A DNA stretch of 6,951 bases from assembly GCA_021805955.1 (NCBI GenBank), contig JAJZDO010000811.1:1-6951 (forward strand), read 5' to 3'. Made by a program: the position numbers and the translations under genes. Below are positions 1-6,900 of this stretch, in pieces (the first letter of the stretch is position 1; each line of letters starts with the position of its first letter). The notes under the pieces are model-generated. The model did not search any database, was not told the origin of the DNA, and was given only the letters and a program-made list of their open reading frames with translations. The stretch is from Acidobacteriota bacterium (GTDB lineage Bacteria; Acidobacteriota; Terriglobia; Terriglobales; Acidobacteriaceae).

Positions 1-600
1 CGACCGCAAATAGCCGGGCAAATTATCGAAGTCCCCTGACACGCCCACAATCACATGATCGCCAACTACCAGCGGGGCCATGGTTGTCCAGTACCCTTTG
101 TTGACATCGGCGACCTCCACTTTCCAGCGCACCGTGCCATCTTTTGCATTGAGGCACAACAGATGTCCATCCGGAATCAGAAAGTACAGCCAGTTTCTGT
201 ACATGCCCACGCCGCGATTGCCGATGTAGTCCCCTTTGGTGGGCGGGTTGATGTAATGCCAGATCAAATGTCCGGAGCGTGCATCCACGGCCCAGATGTT
301 TTCCGGGACCGTGAAGTACAAAATGCCATCCACCAGCAGCGGTGAAGATTTCAGCGTCGCTGCCTGTCCGGTCTGAAAGGCCCATGCCAGGCCAAGATTC
401 CCAACATTTTGGCGCGTGATTTGCGCCAGTTTGCTATGGCGTCTTCCGGAATAATCGCCATGATAGCTGGGCCAACTGTCTGCGGGCGGGTTTCGCAACA
501 TTGAGGCATCGACGCCCTGCGCGTTGAGCCCGCAAGGAAACAGGATCAATGCCATCCACACACTTGAAGAAACAAGCCAGGCGATCTTCAAAAGTCTCAT
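1..600 (-). CDS. PQQ-dehydrogenase-like beta-propeller quinoprotein (partial, C-terminus cut off)
   Basis: An open frame starts at ATG 600-598 and runs off the left edge after 200 codons; the missing part is probably about two thirds of the protein. Residues 1-27 form a signal peptide (charged start, hydrophobic core, NAQ at its end), so the product is exported to the periplasm. Propeller repeats follow: NPPADSWPSYHGDYSGRRHS (37-56), NVGNLGLAWAFQTG (65-78), SPLLVDGILYFTVPENIWAVDARSG split over 86-110, and LNAKDGTVRW (150-159). These match the N-terminal blades of methanol/ethanol-type quinoproteins, and the wording resembles a group I recall from acidobacteria called acido-empty-quinoproteins. 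Arg129 (IGNRGV) and Thr173 (WTTMAPLV) match PQQ contacts, but the vicinal cysteine pair is absent and other ligands are changed. It lies 48 bases after the cytochrome c gene, its likely electron partner. A weak AGG is 12 bases before the ATG. The family call is firm; substrate and cofactor are not. Confidence 0.88.
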   Translation of the reverse strand, partial: MRLLKIAWLVSSSVWMALILFPCGLNAQGVDASMLRNPPADSWPSYHGDYSGRRHSKLAQITRQNVGNLGLAWAFQTGQAATLKSSPLLVDGILYFTVPENIWAVDARSGHLIWHYINPPTKGDYIGNRGVGMYRNWLYFLIPDGHLLCLNAKDGTVRWKVEVADVNKGYWTTMAPLVVGDHVIVGVSGDFDNLPGYLRS

Positions 601-648
601 ATCAATTGGGGACCTTTTTTCAGTTGTATCCGTTGCAATGCACGCCTT

Positions 649-1545
649 CTATCGCAGCGTTTGTATGTAGGCCATCAGATTGTGGATGTCGGCGTCGGTG
701 TATTTAGAAAACAGAGCTACGTGTGCTTCGGCGGGCGATGAAACAGAGTACCGAACGCTGCCAACCGGCCACGAATGGTACGTTCCATCGGCATCGCGCA
801 GGCCGATCGTGAACTCATCCAGATACGCGAGAGTACCGTTGATGGTTTGACCGGATGAGACTGTAACAGCGACTGTGCTCTTTGCATGCCGGGGATAAAG
901 CATTCGCTCTTCCAGATCCAACCCCTCATAACGGGAGGCGATGCCTGCTAAATCTCCTGTCGCGGAGTGGCACGAAGCGCAACCGCCGGCGCCGTTGAAG
1001 TACTGCTTGCCTGCCGCCGCATTTCCGGTCTGCAGGTCCGCCACGTCGACGCCGCGACGGCTTCCATTGTGTAACTTCGCTTCGATCTGCTGCTCGTGAA
1101 TAAATGCAACCAGTTCGGCCACCCCCGCAGCAGAGAAAGTAAAAGACGGCATGCCCTTGTCCGGCCGTCCCTGGCGTATTACCGCGGCGATCTTGTCTCC
1201 GGCAACATCCTGAGCGACCAACTTGGATCGCGTCAGGTCCGGCCCTGTTTCTCCCCCCGCTGCATCGCGGCCATGACAAAAAGCGCAATTCTGGCGAAAG
1301 AGAGAGCCTCCCAATTTCGCTTGCGCTGAAGGGTCGACCGACGCTGAATCCGGGCGCGAATACGATGGATGCGCCTCTCCGGTGTGTCCGCTGCTTTGGG
1401 TTGTGCCGGTCTGCGCAGCCGAGCTTTCCGGCTGCTTGTTCTCGGCAGAACTTTGCGCGGCGGCCGCATACATCGGCGCCGGACGGTTTTGAAAAAAGAT
1501 AGTTCCAAGGATGACGGCGAATGTGATCGCCCGCAAATTGTTCAT
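649..1545 (-). CDS. Exported di-haem cytochrome c with insert in second domain
   Basis: This 298-aa protein has an N-terminal export signal (about 1-30, hydrophobic from Ala6 to Phe18, AAAA near the end) and then a low-complexity Ser/Gln/Ala/Thr linker (31-75). Two class I cytochrome c domains follow. The first has CAFCH at 87-91 and GMPSF with a probable axial Met132. The second has CASCH at 189-193 and ends in the helix YTDADIHNLMAYIQTLR (282-298). Between the second haem motif and that helix is a beta-rich segment (about 223-270, e.g. SGQTINGTLAYLDEFTIGLR) that normal cytochrome c domains lack. The axial ligand of haem two is not obvious; Met215 or Met291 are candidates. The protein should carry electrons in the periplasm, most simply from the quinoprotein encoded 48 bases downstream. 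An AGGAG (1565-1561) lies 15 bases before ATG 1545, a long spacing, so the start is likely but not certain. Confidence 0.9.
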   Translation of the reverse strand: MNNLRAITFAVILGTIFFQNRPAPMYAAAAQSSAENKQPESSAAQTGTTQSSGHTGEAHPSYSRPDSASVDPSAQAKLGGSLFRQNCAFCHGRDAAGGETGPDLTRSKLVAQDVAGDKIAAVIRQGRPDKGMPSFTFSAAGVAELVAFIHEQQIEAKLHNGSRRGVDVADLQTGNAAAGKQYFNGAGGCASCHSATGDLAGIASRYEGLDLEERMLYPRHAKSTVAVTVSSGQTINGTLAYLDEFTIGLRDADGTYHSWPVGSVRYSVSSPAEAHVALFSKYTDADIHNLMAYIQTLR

Positions 1546-1667
1546 CGGCTCGATTCGCTACTCCTAGTCAGGCAATGCAACAGTATCGCATGTGTCCGGT
1601 GTTAGACGGTTCGCGATTGAGAGGCTATCGCGCTCCGGCATCTTGCTGTTGAATGTAGATTAGACGT
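1546..1667. other. Intergenic gap between the ThuA-like and cytochrome c genes
   Basis: These 122 bases hold no open frame of note. They contain the weak ribosome site of the cytochrome gene (1561-1565) and a 6-base inverted repeat, CGCGAT at 1612-1617 and ATCGCG at 1627-1632, with 9 bases between the arms. No T-run follows the repeat on either strand, so it is not an intrinsic terminator. I see no good -35/-10 pair, so read-through from the ThuA-like gene is as likely as a separate promoter. Confidence 0.5.
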
Positions 1668-2564
1668 TCAGGGGTTCGAACCGGAAGCCGCCGGTTTGGG
1701 ATGCGAGGCAACGCTGCCATCGGTCATGCCCAATGCCCACTTGATGGCTTCGAAATACATCTTGCGAATGTCCGGATCCTCCCACGACTCCTCCGTGTGC
1801 CCCAGCGTCGAATAAAAAACGCGGCCCTTGCCGTACATCTTCACCCAGGCCACCGGAAAATCATGATCCGTCCTGTGAATTCGCGGGTTGTTGGAGTAGT
1901 CGAGCTTGCTGGAATCCAGGCTCAGCAGGACATTCACCTTGTCGCGCGACCAGTCCTTCGGCTGATAAATCTCGTCGTATTTCACAAACTCTTTCGGCAA
2001 GTGGCGCACCGCAGGAAAATTTGGCTGCTCATTCACGATCGGCGCCATGAAGGTTCCCCACGGATGCTGGTCGAACCATCCGCCAATCATCTCGCCATAT
2101 TCCGGCCAGGTGTAGTTGGTATCGAGCGCGGCGTGAATGCCCACAAAACATTTCCCATCGTCCTTGATGAACGACATCATGTCCTGCTTTTGACTTGCAT
2201 CCATATCCAACTCGCCCGTCGTACTGGCGAAGACCAGGCAGTCAAAGTAATTTAGATTTTTTGCATTCCTGCCGAGATCTTTTTTCGTCAGCAGTTCTGT
2301 GTCGGTGCGGATTTCCGTGTCCCACAATCCACTCCGCTTGCCCATGTTGGCGATGGCAACCATCGCATCGGTGACGGAATCGTGCTCAAACCCCTTCGTC
2401 TCGCCAATCACCAAAACATGCTTCAAATGAATCTCTTTGGCATGCGGAGGAGGAGGCAATTCAAAGCTGTTTTTTGCCTGGTTCTGCGCAGGAAGGGTTG
2501 GACTGAAAGCAACGAAGCAGCCAAGGGCAAGAAAAATACTGAAGATCGTACGAATGTTTCGCAA
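1668..2564 (-). CDS. Exported ThuA-like domain protein, TTG start
   Basis: The frame is open up to an ATG at 2648, but I place the start at TTG 2564-2562. An AGGAG sits exactly 8 bases before it, and the protein then begins with a proper signal peptide (RNIRTIFSIFLALGCFVAF, ending near LPAQ). The 28 residues of the longer version are Arg/Pro-rich and unlike a gene product. The resulting 298-aa protein has a ThuA fold (class I glutamine amidotransferase-like, PF06283) from about residue 49 to 282. Landmarks are VLVIGETKGFEHDS near 50-63, GIHAALDTNY near 142-151, YDEIYQ near 196-201, and HDFPVAWVKMYGKGRVFYS near 234-252 followed by GHTEESWED. The tail is Pro/Ser/Gly rich. ThuA proteins are linked to disaccharide use (named from trehalose utilisation), and secreted versions are frequent in bacteria that degrade plant polymers; the reaction is unknown in general. 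It lies 122 bases upstream of the cytochrome gene and may share its transcript. Family call strong, substrate unknown. Confidence 0.9.
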   Translation of the reverse strand: MRNIRTIFSIFLALGCFVAFSPTLPAQNQAKNSFELPPPPHAKEIHLKHVLVIGETKGFEHDSVTDAMVAIANMGKRSGLWDTEIRTDTELLTKKDLGRNAKNLNYFDCLVFASTTGELDMDASQKQDMMSFIKDDGKCFVGIHAALDTNYTWPEYGEMIGGWFDQHPWGTFMAPIVNEQPNFPAVRHLPKEFVKYDEIYQPKDWSRDKVNVLLSLDSSKLDYSNNPRIHRTDHDFPVAWVKMYGKGRVFYSTLGHTEESWEDPDIRKMYFEAIKWALGMTDGSVASHPKPAASGSNP

Positions 2565-2942
2565 GGGTTGATCTCCTGGTCGGCAGATTTTTGTGCGAGG
2601 CGTTCTTGTTGCGACACGCCCGGGTTGCACGAAGATCCATCCGGGCATGGCGATCTTTTCTACAGCGTTTCAGCGCGGTCTAGGATTTGTGAAATCGTGT
2701 TCGACCCGCGTTGCGCTCCAGAGTATCGCTCGCACAAAGTCTAGCCAGCAACAGCATGTTTGGCAACTTGGCAATGCCGCGGTAGTTTCGGTGTCCGTCT
2801 CCGCTGGCAGCGGTGGGCGCGCCGCTCCTTTGTGAAAGTCTCCTTCCGCTCCCCGTAGGCTACGCCGTTGACACTCCATGCTGCGGGCATATTGGCGGCT
2901 ACTGGCAGAATGCTGTCCGGCTGCCTCAACATCGGCACGCCC
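2565..2942. other. 378-base intergenic region separating the two gene groups
   Basis: No convincing gene lies here. Short frames on both strands give Arg/Cys-rich translations with no family resemblance and no ribosome site. On the minus strand this is the leader of the ThuA-like gene and the tail of the OsmC operon, so a promoter is expected, but only a poor pair is visible (TTGCTG, 18 bases, GATACT near 2747-2720). Small imperfect repeats are present: a tandem TTGGCAA at 2760-2774 and a 5-base stem CCGCT/AGCGG at 2801-2813. No T-rich terminator and no riboswitch class was recognised. Confidence 0.5.
2573..2577 (-). promoter_or_regulatory. Shine-Dalgarno AGGAG deciding the TTG start of the ThuA-like gene
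   Basis: Minus-strand AGGAG with 8 bases to the TTG at 2564. No comparable ribosome site precedes the upstream in-frame ATG at 2648. The TTG choice also places the signal peptide at the very N-terminus, which supports it independently. Confidence 0.82.
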
Positions 2943-3359
2943 TCACGCATTCGCCGGAGTTTCCTGTGCGGCCATAATCTCGATCGTGATCTGTGGTACA
3001 TGCAGCAGGCTCTGGTGAATCAGGCAACGATGTACTGAGCGCTCCATGGCCAGCGTCTGGTCGGGAGTCAGACTCACCGGGCTTTGCACCTTTAGGACGA
3101 AGTTGCCCAGGCGTACCGGGTCGAGCAGCTTTTCAGCCGTGACAGACACCTCCAGACCATGATTGGCCAGCTTCCGGTTCGACAGGAACTGCGCTGCGTA
3201 AAAAGCAGCGCAGGAGCCCAGTGACGCCAGAAATATCTCCGGTGGGGTCATCGCCTCATCCTCGCCGCCGTTCTCCACCGGCTGGTCGCTTTCGATTACA
3301 TGCTGCCTTGCCTGAATCCGAAACCTGGTTTTTCCGGTGTGGTGTATCTTGACTTCCAT
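2943..3359 (-). CDS. OsmC/Ohr-family protein (YhfA-like)
   Basis: This 138-aa cytoplasmic protein shows the OsmC fold signature. The N-terminal strand segment includes EVKIHHTGKTRFRIQARQ (2-19). Then come the glycine turn ENGGEDEAMTPPEIFLASLG (29-48) and the helix carrying Cys50. The second conserved cysteine, Cys112, sits in RCLIHQSLL before the closing strand VPQITIEI (121-128). Cys50 and Cys112 are at the positions of the peroxidatic and resolving cysteines, and Glu41 is 9 residues before Cys50, a spacing like YhfA-type members. OsmC/Ohr enzymes reduce organic hydroperoxides with dithiols; the YhfA branch has no settled substrate, so peroxidase activity here is inferred. Length is normal for the family. 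An AGGAG (3370-3366) with a 6-base spacer supports ATG 3359. It is the last gene of the run that begins with the RND pump, 61 bases after the 85-aa gene. Confidence 0.9.
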   Translation of the reverse strand: MEVKIHHTGKTRFRIQARQHVIESDQPVENGGEDEAMTPPEIFLASLGSCAAFYAAQFLSNRKLANHGLEVSVTAEKLLDPVRLGNFVLKVQSPVSLTPDQTLAMERSVHRCLIHQSLLHVPQITIEIMAAQETPANA

Positions 3360-3365
3360 GTCTTT

Positions 3366-3370
3366 CTCCT
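3366..3370 (-). promoter_or_regulatory. Shine-Dalgarno of the OsmC-family gene
   Basis: AGGAG on the minus strand, 6 bases before ATG 3359. It fixes the start and indicates independent translation initiation inside the presumed operon. Confidence 0.75.
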
Positions 3371-3420
3371 TCGCCTGATTTGCCGTAGCTCACTTGCCGC
3401 AGGGTTTTCGACCGCCTGGC

Positions 3421-3678
3421 TCACTCTCGATTGGCGCTTCGCGCCTCCTCGATCATATCCACACAGATTGGGCAGACTGTGCGCAGCCATTGTACCTGTT
3501 CATCCATCGCGGGCAGCGTTTCCAATCCCATCCATGCCCGCAGCAACGCGATCGCCAGTTCCACCTCAGCCCGCGGCCTCCCGGCCTCTACGCGAAACAT
3601 CTGCCGGTAGACCTCGTCCCGCAGTCTTTCGGGTGATTTAAGCCGAGGACGCGAGGACGCGTTGCTTGGATGTCCCAT
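3421..3678 (-). CDS. Small hypothetical protein with CPIC motif, 85 aa
   Basis: I do not recognise this protein. It has a basic, Ser/Pro-rich N-terminus (1-20) and then predicted helices (about 17-30 and 36-52, including AEVELAIALLRAWMGLE). A conserved-looking C-terminal helix region has CPIC at 69-72 followed by VDMIEEAR. There is no signal peptide or membrane segment, so it is probably cytoplasmic. The two cysteines separated by two residues could be a redox pair or half of a metal site. AAGG lies 9 bases before ATG 3678. It sits 49 bases after the DUF2892 gene and 61 before the OsmC gene, in the same direction, which supports it as a real operon member. The opposite strand also has open frames over this stretch, but none has a ribosome site or family resemblance. 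Confidence 0.7.
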   Translation of the reverse strand: MGHPSNASSRPRLKSPERLRDEVYRQMFRVEAGRPRAEVELAIALLRAWMGLETLPAMDEQVQWLRTVCPICVDMIEEARSANRE

Positions 3679-3727
3679 CTCTGCTTACCTTTTTGCCGGC
3701 GTTTAGCACGGTCGTTACTTGTACGCC

Positions 3728-3934
3728 TCAGCGCGCCGCCTTGCATGGCTCAGGCAGTCCAAGTTTTCGAAAGATCGTCATCGCCGGACACCAGTTGGTG
3801 AACGCCGACTGCAATAGATTCAGTCCGACGAAGGCCGTCAACCACAGCCAGTTCGGCGATATCCACCGCGCCAGTGCCAGTGAAACCAGCACCACTACAC
3901 CTGCCATTAACCGCACTGCTCGATCAACTGTCAT
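3728..3934 (-). CDS. YgaP-like (DUF2892) small membrane protein
   Basis: This 68-aa protein has two transmembrane helices (about 7-23 and 29-45) joined by RWISPN, then the family hallmark LNLLQSAFTNWCPAMTIFRK (39-57) and LGL. This matches the YgaP-like transmembrane domain, PF11127. In E. coli YgaP the domain is fused to a rhodanese; here it stands alone, the common form. Cys49 lies just after the second helix and Cys64 in the short tail. Free-standing members often occur near sulfur-handling, rhodanese or efflux genes, and their own function is unknown. A perfect AGGAGG sits 6 bases before ATG 3934 and overlaps the stop of the RND gene, so translation of the two is probably coupled. Confidence 0.9.
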   Translation of the reverse strand: MTVDRAVRLMAGVVVLVSLALARWISPNWLWLTAFVGLNLLQSAFTNWCPAMTIFRKLGLPEPCKAAR

Positions 3935-3940
3935 GACAAA

Positions 3941-3946
3941 CCTCCT
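3941..3946 (-). promoter_or_regulatory. Shine-Dalgarno AGGAGG overlapping the RND stop codon
   Basis: Consensus AGGAGG on the minus strand, 6 bases before ATG 3934. Its first two bases are shared with the TAG stop (3947-3945) of the RND permease gene. Ribosomes ending on the pump message are therefore already on the initiation site of the next gene, a typical coupling arrangement. Confidence 0.85.
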
Positions 3947-6900
3947 ATTGTTCCCGGTTGAGAGATGAACGTTGTGCCTGCTCCTTGCGCGCGTTCAGCA
4001 TGTAATAGAGCACTGGTACCGCTGGCCAGGATAGAAAAGTCGAAGCGACTCCGCCTGCAATCAGAGACAATCCCAGGCCTTGAAAGATCGGGTCCGTCAA
4101 AATCACGCTGGCGCCCACCACCACGCCTGCCGCCGTCAGCAGTACCGGACGCAGACGTACGGCCCCCGCGTCGATGACCGCCTCCCTCAGCGGCATGCCT
4201 TCGCGCCGACGCAGCTCGATAAAGTCCACCACTAAAATCGAATTGCGCACAATGATGCCGGCCCCGGCGATAAATCCAATCATGGAAGTCGCGGTGAAAA
4301 AATCGCCCAGCAGCGCGTGAGCGGGCAGAATACCTACCAGCGTCAACGGAATCGGCGCCATGATCGCCAGGGGCACGGTGAAGGATTTGAACCATCCCAC
4401 CACCAGCACATAAATCAGGATCAGCACAGCGGCGAACGCCAGTCCCAGGTCGCGGAAGACTTCAATCGTGATCTGCCACTCCCCATCCCACTTCATCGAG
4501 TAGTGGTCCGTCGATTCGGGTTGGACGGAGTTATAACGAACCAGCTTGTACCCGTCCGGTAGCGTCAACTTGTCGAGTGCCTGATTCATCTTCATGATCG
4601 CGTAGACAGGGCTTTCTTCGGCGCCGGCCACGTCCCCGGTCACATACACCACGCGCTTCAGGTTCTTGTGATAAATGTCGGGCTTCAGTGTGGTGTGTTC
4701 CACATCCACCAGTTCGCGCAGCGAAACCATGCTGCCGTCGGCGCCGCGCAGCTTGATGTTCTCCAGTGCCTGCTGCGACGAGCGCTCCGGCCGATCCATC
4801 TCCACCATCGTCGGCACTGCCTCGCGCGAATCCTGCGAATGCAGCAACCCCGCTTGCATGCCGGAAGCGGCCAGTTGAATTGTCTGCGCCACCTGCGCGA
4901 CGGCGATTCCGTGCAGCGCGGCCTTCGCTTCGTCGACGTGCAGGACCAGCTCCTGTTGCGGGTCTTGCATGTACCAGTCGGTGTCCACTACGCCCTTTGT
5001 CTGTTGAAAGATTTGCTTCACTTCGCGAGCCACTTCGGTCTGGCCCTGTAGATTCGGGCCATAGACTTCAGCCACAAGCGTCTGCAGAACCGGTGGCCCA
5101 GGTGGCACCTCGGAGACTTGAATCCGCGCCCCATACCGCTGCGCAATCTGGTCGAGTCCAGGACGCAGCCGCTTCGCGATCTCGTGACTTTGCGCGCTGC
5201 GCACATCCGCCGATAGCAGATTGACCTGGATGTCCGCCTGGTTCGGCAGACTGCGCATGTAGTAATGTCGCACCAGCCCGTTGAAGTTGTATGGGCCAGA
5301 CGTGCCGGAGTAGATCTGGTAATTTTCGACATCCTTCTGGCCGCTCAGGTACGCGCCCATCGCCTGCGCCACCCGCGTCGTCTGTTCCAGCGGAGTGCCG
5401 TCCGGCATGTTGATCATCACCTGGAACTCGCTCTTGTTGTCGAAGGGCAGCATTTTTACCAGCACCATCTTCAGCGGCACCAGCGCCATGGCCGCCACCA
5501 GCAGCACCACCACCACACCCAGAAATATATAGCGAGTTCGTGGCTTGTATAGCAGCGGATGCATCACCCGGCGATAGAATTGGGTCAGCCAGCCTTCCTT
5601 CTCCGGCTCCAGCGTGCGCGCGCCCTCCAAATGCTTGCGCCCCAGCAGTCGCATTGCAGCCCACGGCGACACCACGAAGGCAACGATCAAGGAGAACATC
5701 ATCGCCAGCGACGCGCCGACCGGAATCGGCCGCATATACGGCCCCATGAGCCCTCGGACGAAGGCCATCGGCAGAATCGCCGCAATCACCGTGAACGTCG
5801 CCAGGATGGTAGGGTTCCCGACTTCTGCCACCGCTTCTACCGCGACTTCGCTCAGCGGACGACGGGAGTTCTTCGGCAGACGAAAATGGCGGACCATGTT
5901 TTCTACAACGACGATCGCATCGTCCACCAGAATGCCGATACTGAAGATCAACGCAAACAGCGTCACCCGGTTTAGCGTGTACCCCAGCAGATAGAACACG
6001 ACCATGGTCAGCGCCAGCGTCACCGGAATTGCCAGCAGCACCACCCCCGATTCGCGCCACCCAAGAAAAAGCGCAATCAGAAAGGTCACGGAAAGAGTCG
6101 CCAGCAGCAGATGCTTCAGCAGTTCATCCGACTTGGCCTTTGCGGTGGCGCCGTAATTGCGTGTCGTCGTCACCGTTACATCGGCAGGTAACGTTACGCC
6201 GCGCATCTCCGCCACCCGCTTCAGCACTGCGTTTGAAATATCAGTGGCGTTCGTGCCTTTGCGTTTTGCAATCGTAATCGTGACCGCTGGATACTCCTGC
6301 GCGGCCTCGCCATGCACGCTGGCGCGTGTCGTGCCGAACAGGACGTAGTCCTGCGGCTCCGCTGGGCCATCCACAATCTTGTCGGCCACGTCACGCAGAT
6401 AAATCGGCCGCCCGTTTGCAACTCCCAGGACGACTCCGCCCAGGTCGGCTGTATCGCGGAAAAAATCGCCTGCGTCCACGCGAACTTCTTGATTGCCCTC
6501 GGCAAACTCGCCCGCCTGCATGCGCACGTTCGCCGCCTTCAATCGCTCGACCACAGTATCCGGAGAAACTCCGAACGCCGACAGCTTCGCACTGCTCAAT
6601 ACCACTCGCATTGCGCGCGGCTGGCCGCCAATCAATTTCGTCTCAGATACATCTGGGACCTGACGGATTGTGTGTTGCACCTCATCCGCCATTTGCCGTA
6701 GCTGATATCCGTTGTAGTGCGGGCCCCACAGCGTCAAGGCCAGAATCGGCACGTCGTCGATGGAATGCGCCTTGACCAGCGATTGCGAAGCGCCCACCGG
6801 CATCCTGTCCGCATTCGAATACAGCTTGCTGTACACCTTGACCAGAGCGTCCTGTTCCGGCGTCCCCACCAGAAAACGAACAATCACCAGGCTCTGTCCC

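Noticed and set aside
1612..1632. Inverted repeat CGCGAT / ATCGCG as a terminator or operator
   Set aside because: The stem is only 6 bases with a 9-base loop and no T-run. It could occur by chance in GC-rich DNA, and no regulator is nearby.
1679..1696. Hairpin AACCGG / CCGGTT at the end of the ThuA-like gene
   Set aside because: It is inside the coding sequence before the stop and is not followed by a T-rich tract on the minus strand, so it is not an intrinsic terminator.
1701..2255. 184-codon plus-strand open frame
   Set aside because: It is antisense to the ThuA-like gene, with no family resemblance; the opposite strand has a coherent domain.
2584..2588. Lipoprotein signal for the ThuA-like protein because of Cys near the signal peptide (LALGC)
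   Set aside because: The residues before the cysteine (Ala-Leu-Gly) do not fit the usual lipobox, and a standard cleavage site near LPAQ follows. The cysteine itself is encoded near 2517-2519, within the signal peptide.
2868..2895. Plus-strand TTGACA followed after 16 bases by TATTGG, a possible promoter
   Set aside because: The -10 matches only at its first three bases, and it would drive transcription antisense to the OsmC operon with no plus-strand gene in the window.
2919..2927. Possible terminator after OsmC from the GGCAG / CTGCC pair around 2907-2928
   Set aside because: The stem is 5 bases with a 12-base loop and no following T-run.
2741..3001. 86-codon minus-strand frame covering the end of the OsmC gene and the following gap
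   Set aside because: It overlaps the OsmC gene out of frame and its translation is Arg-rich and unrecognisable. A shorter start within the gap has no clear ribosome site.
5068..6060. 330-codon minus-strand open frame rich in Gly, Ala and Arg
   Set aside because: It lies wholly within the RND permease gene in another frame, its composition is that of a GC-rich shadow, and the permease frame has clear motifs.
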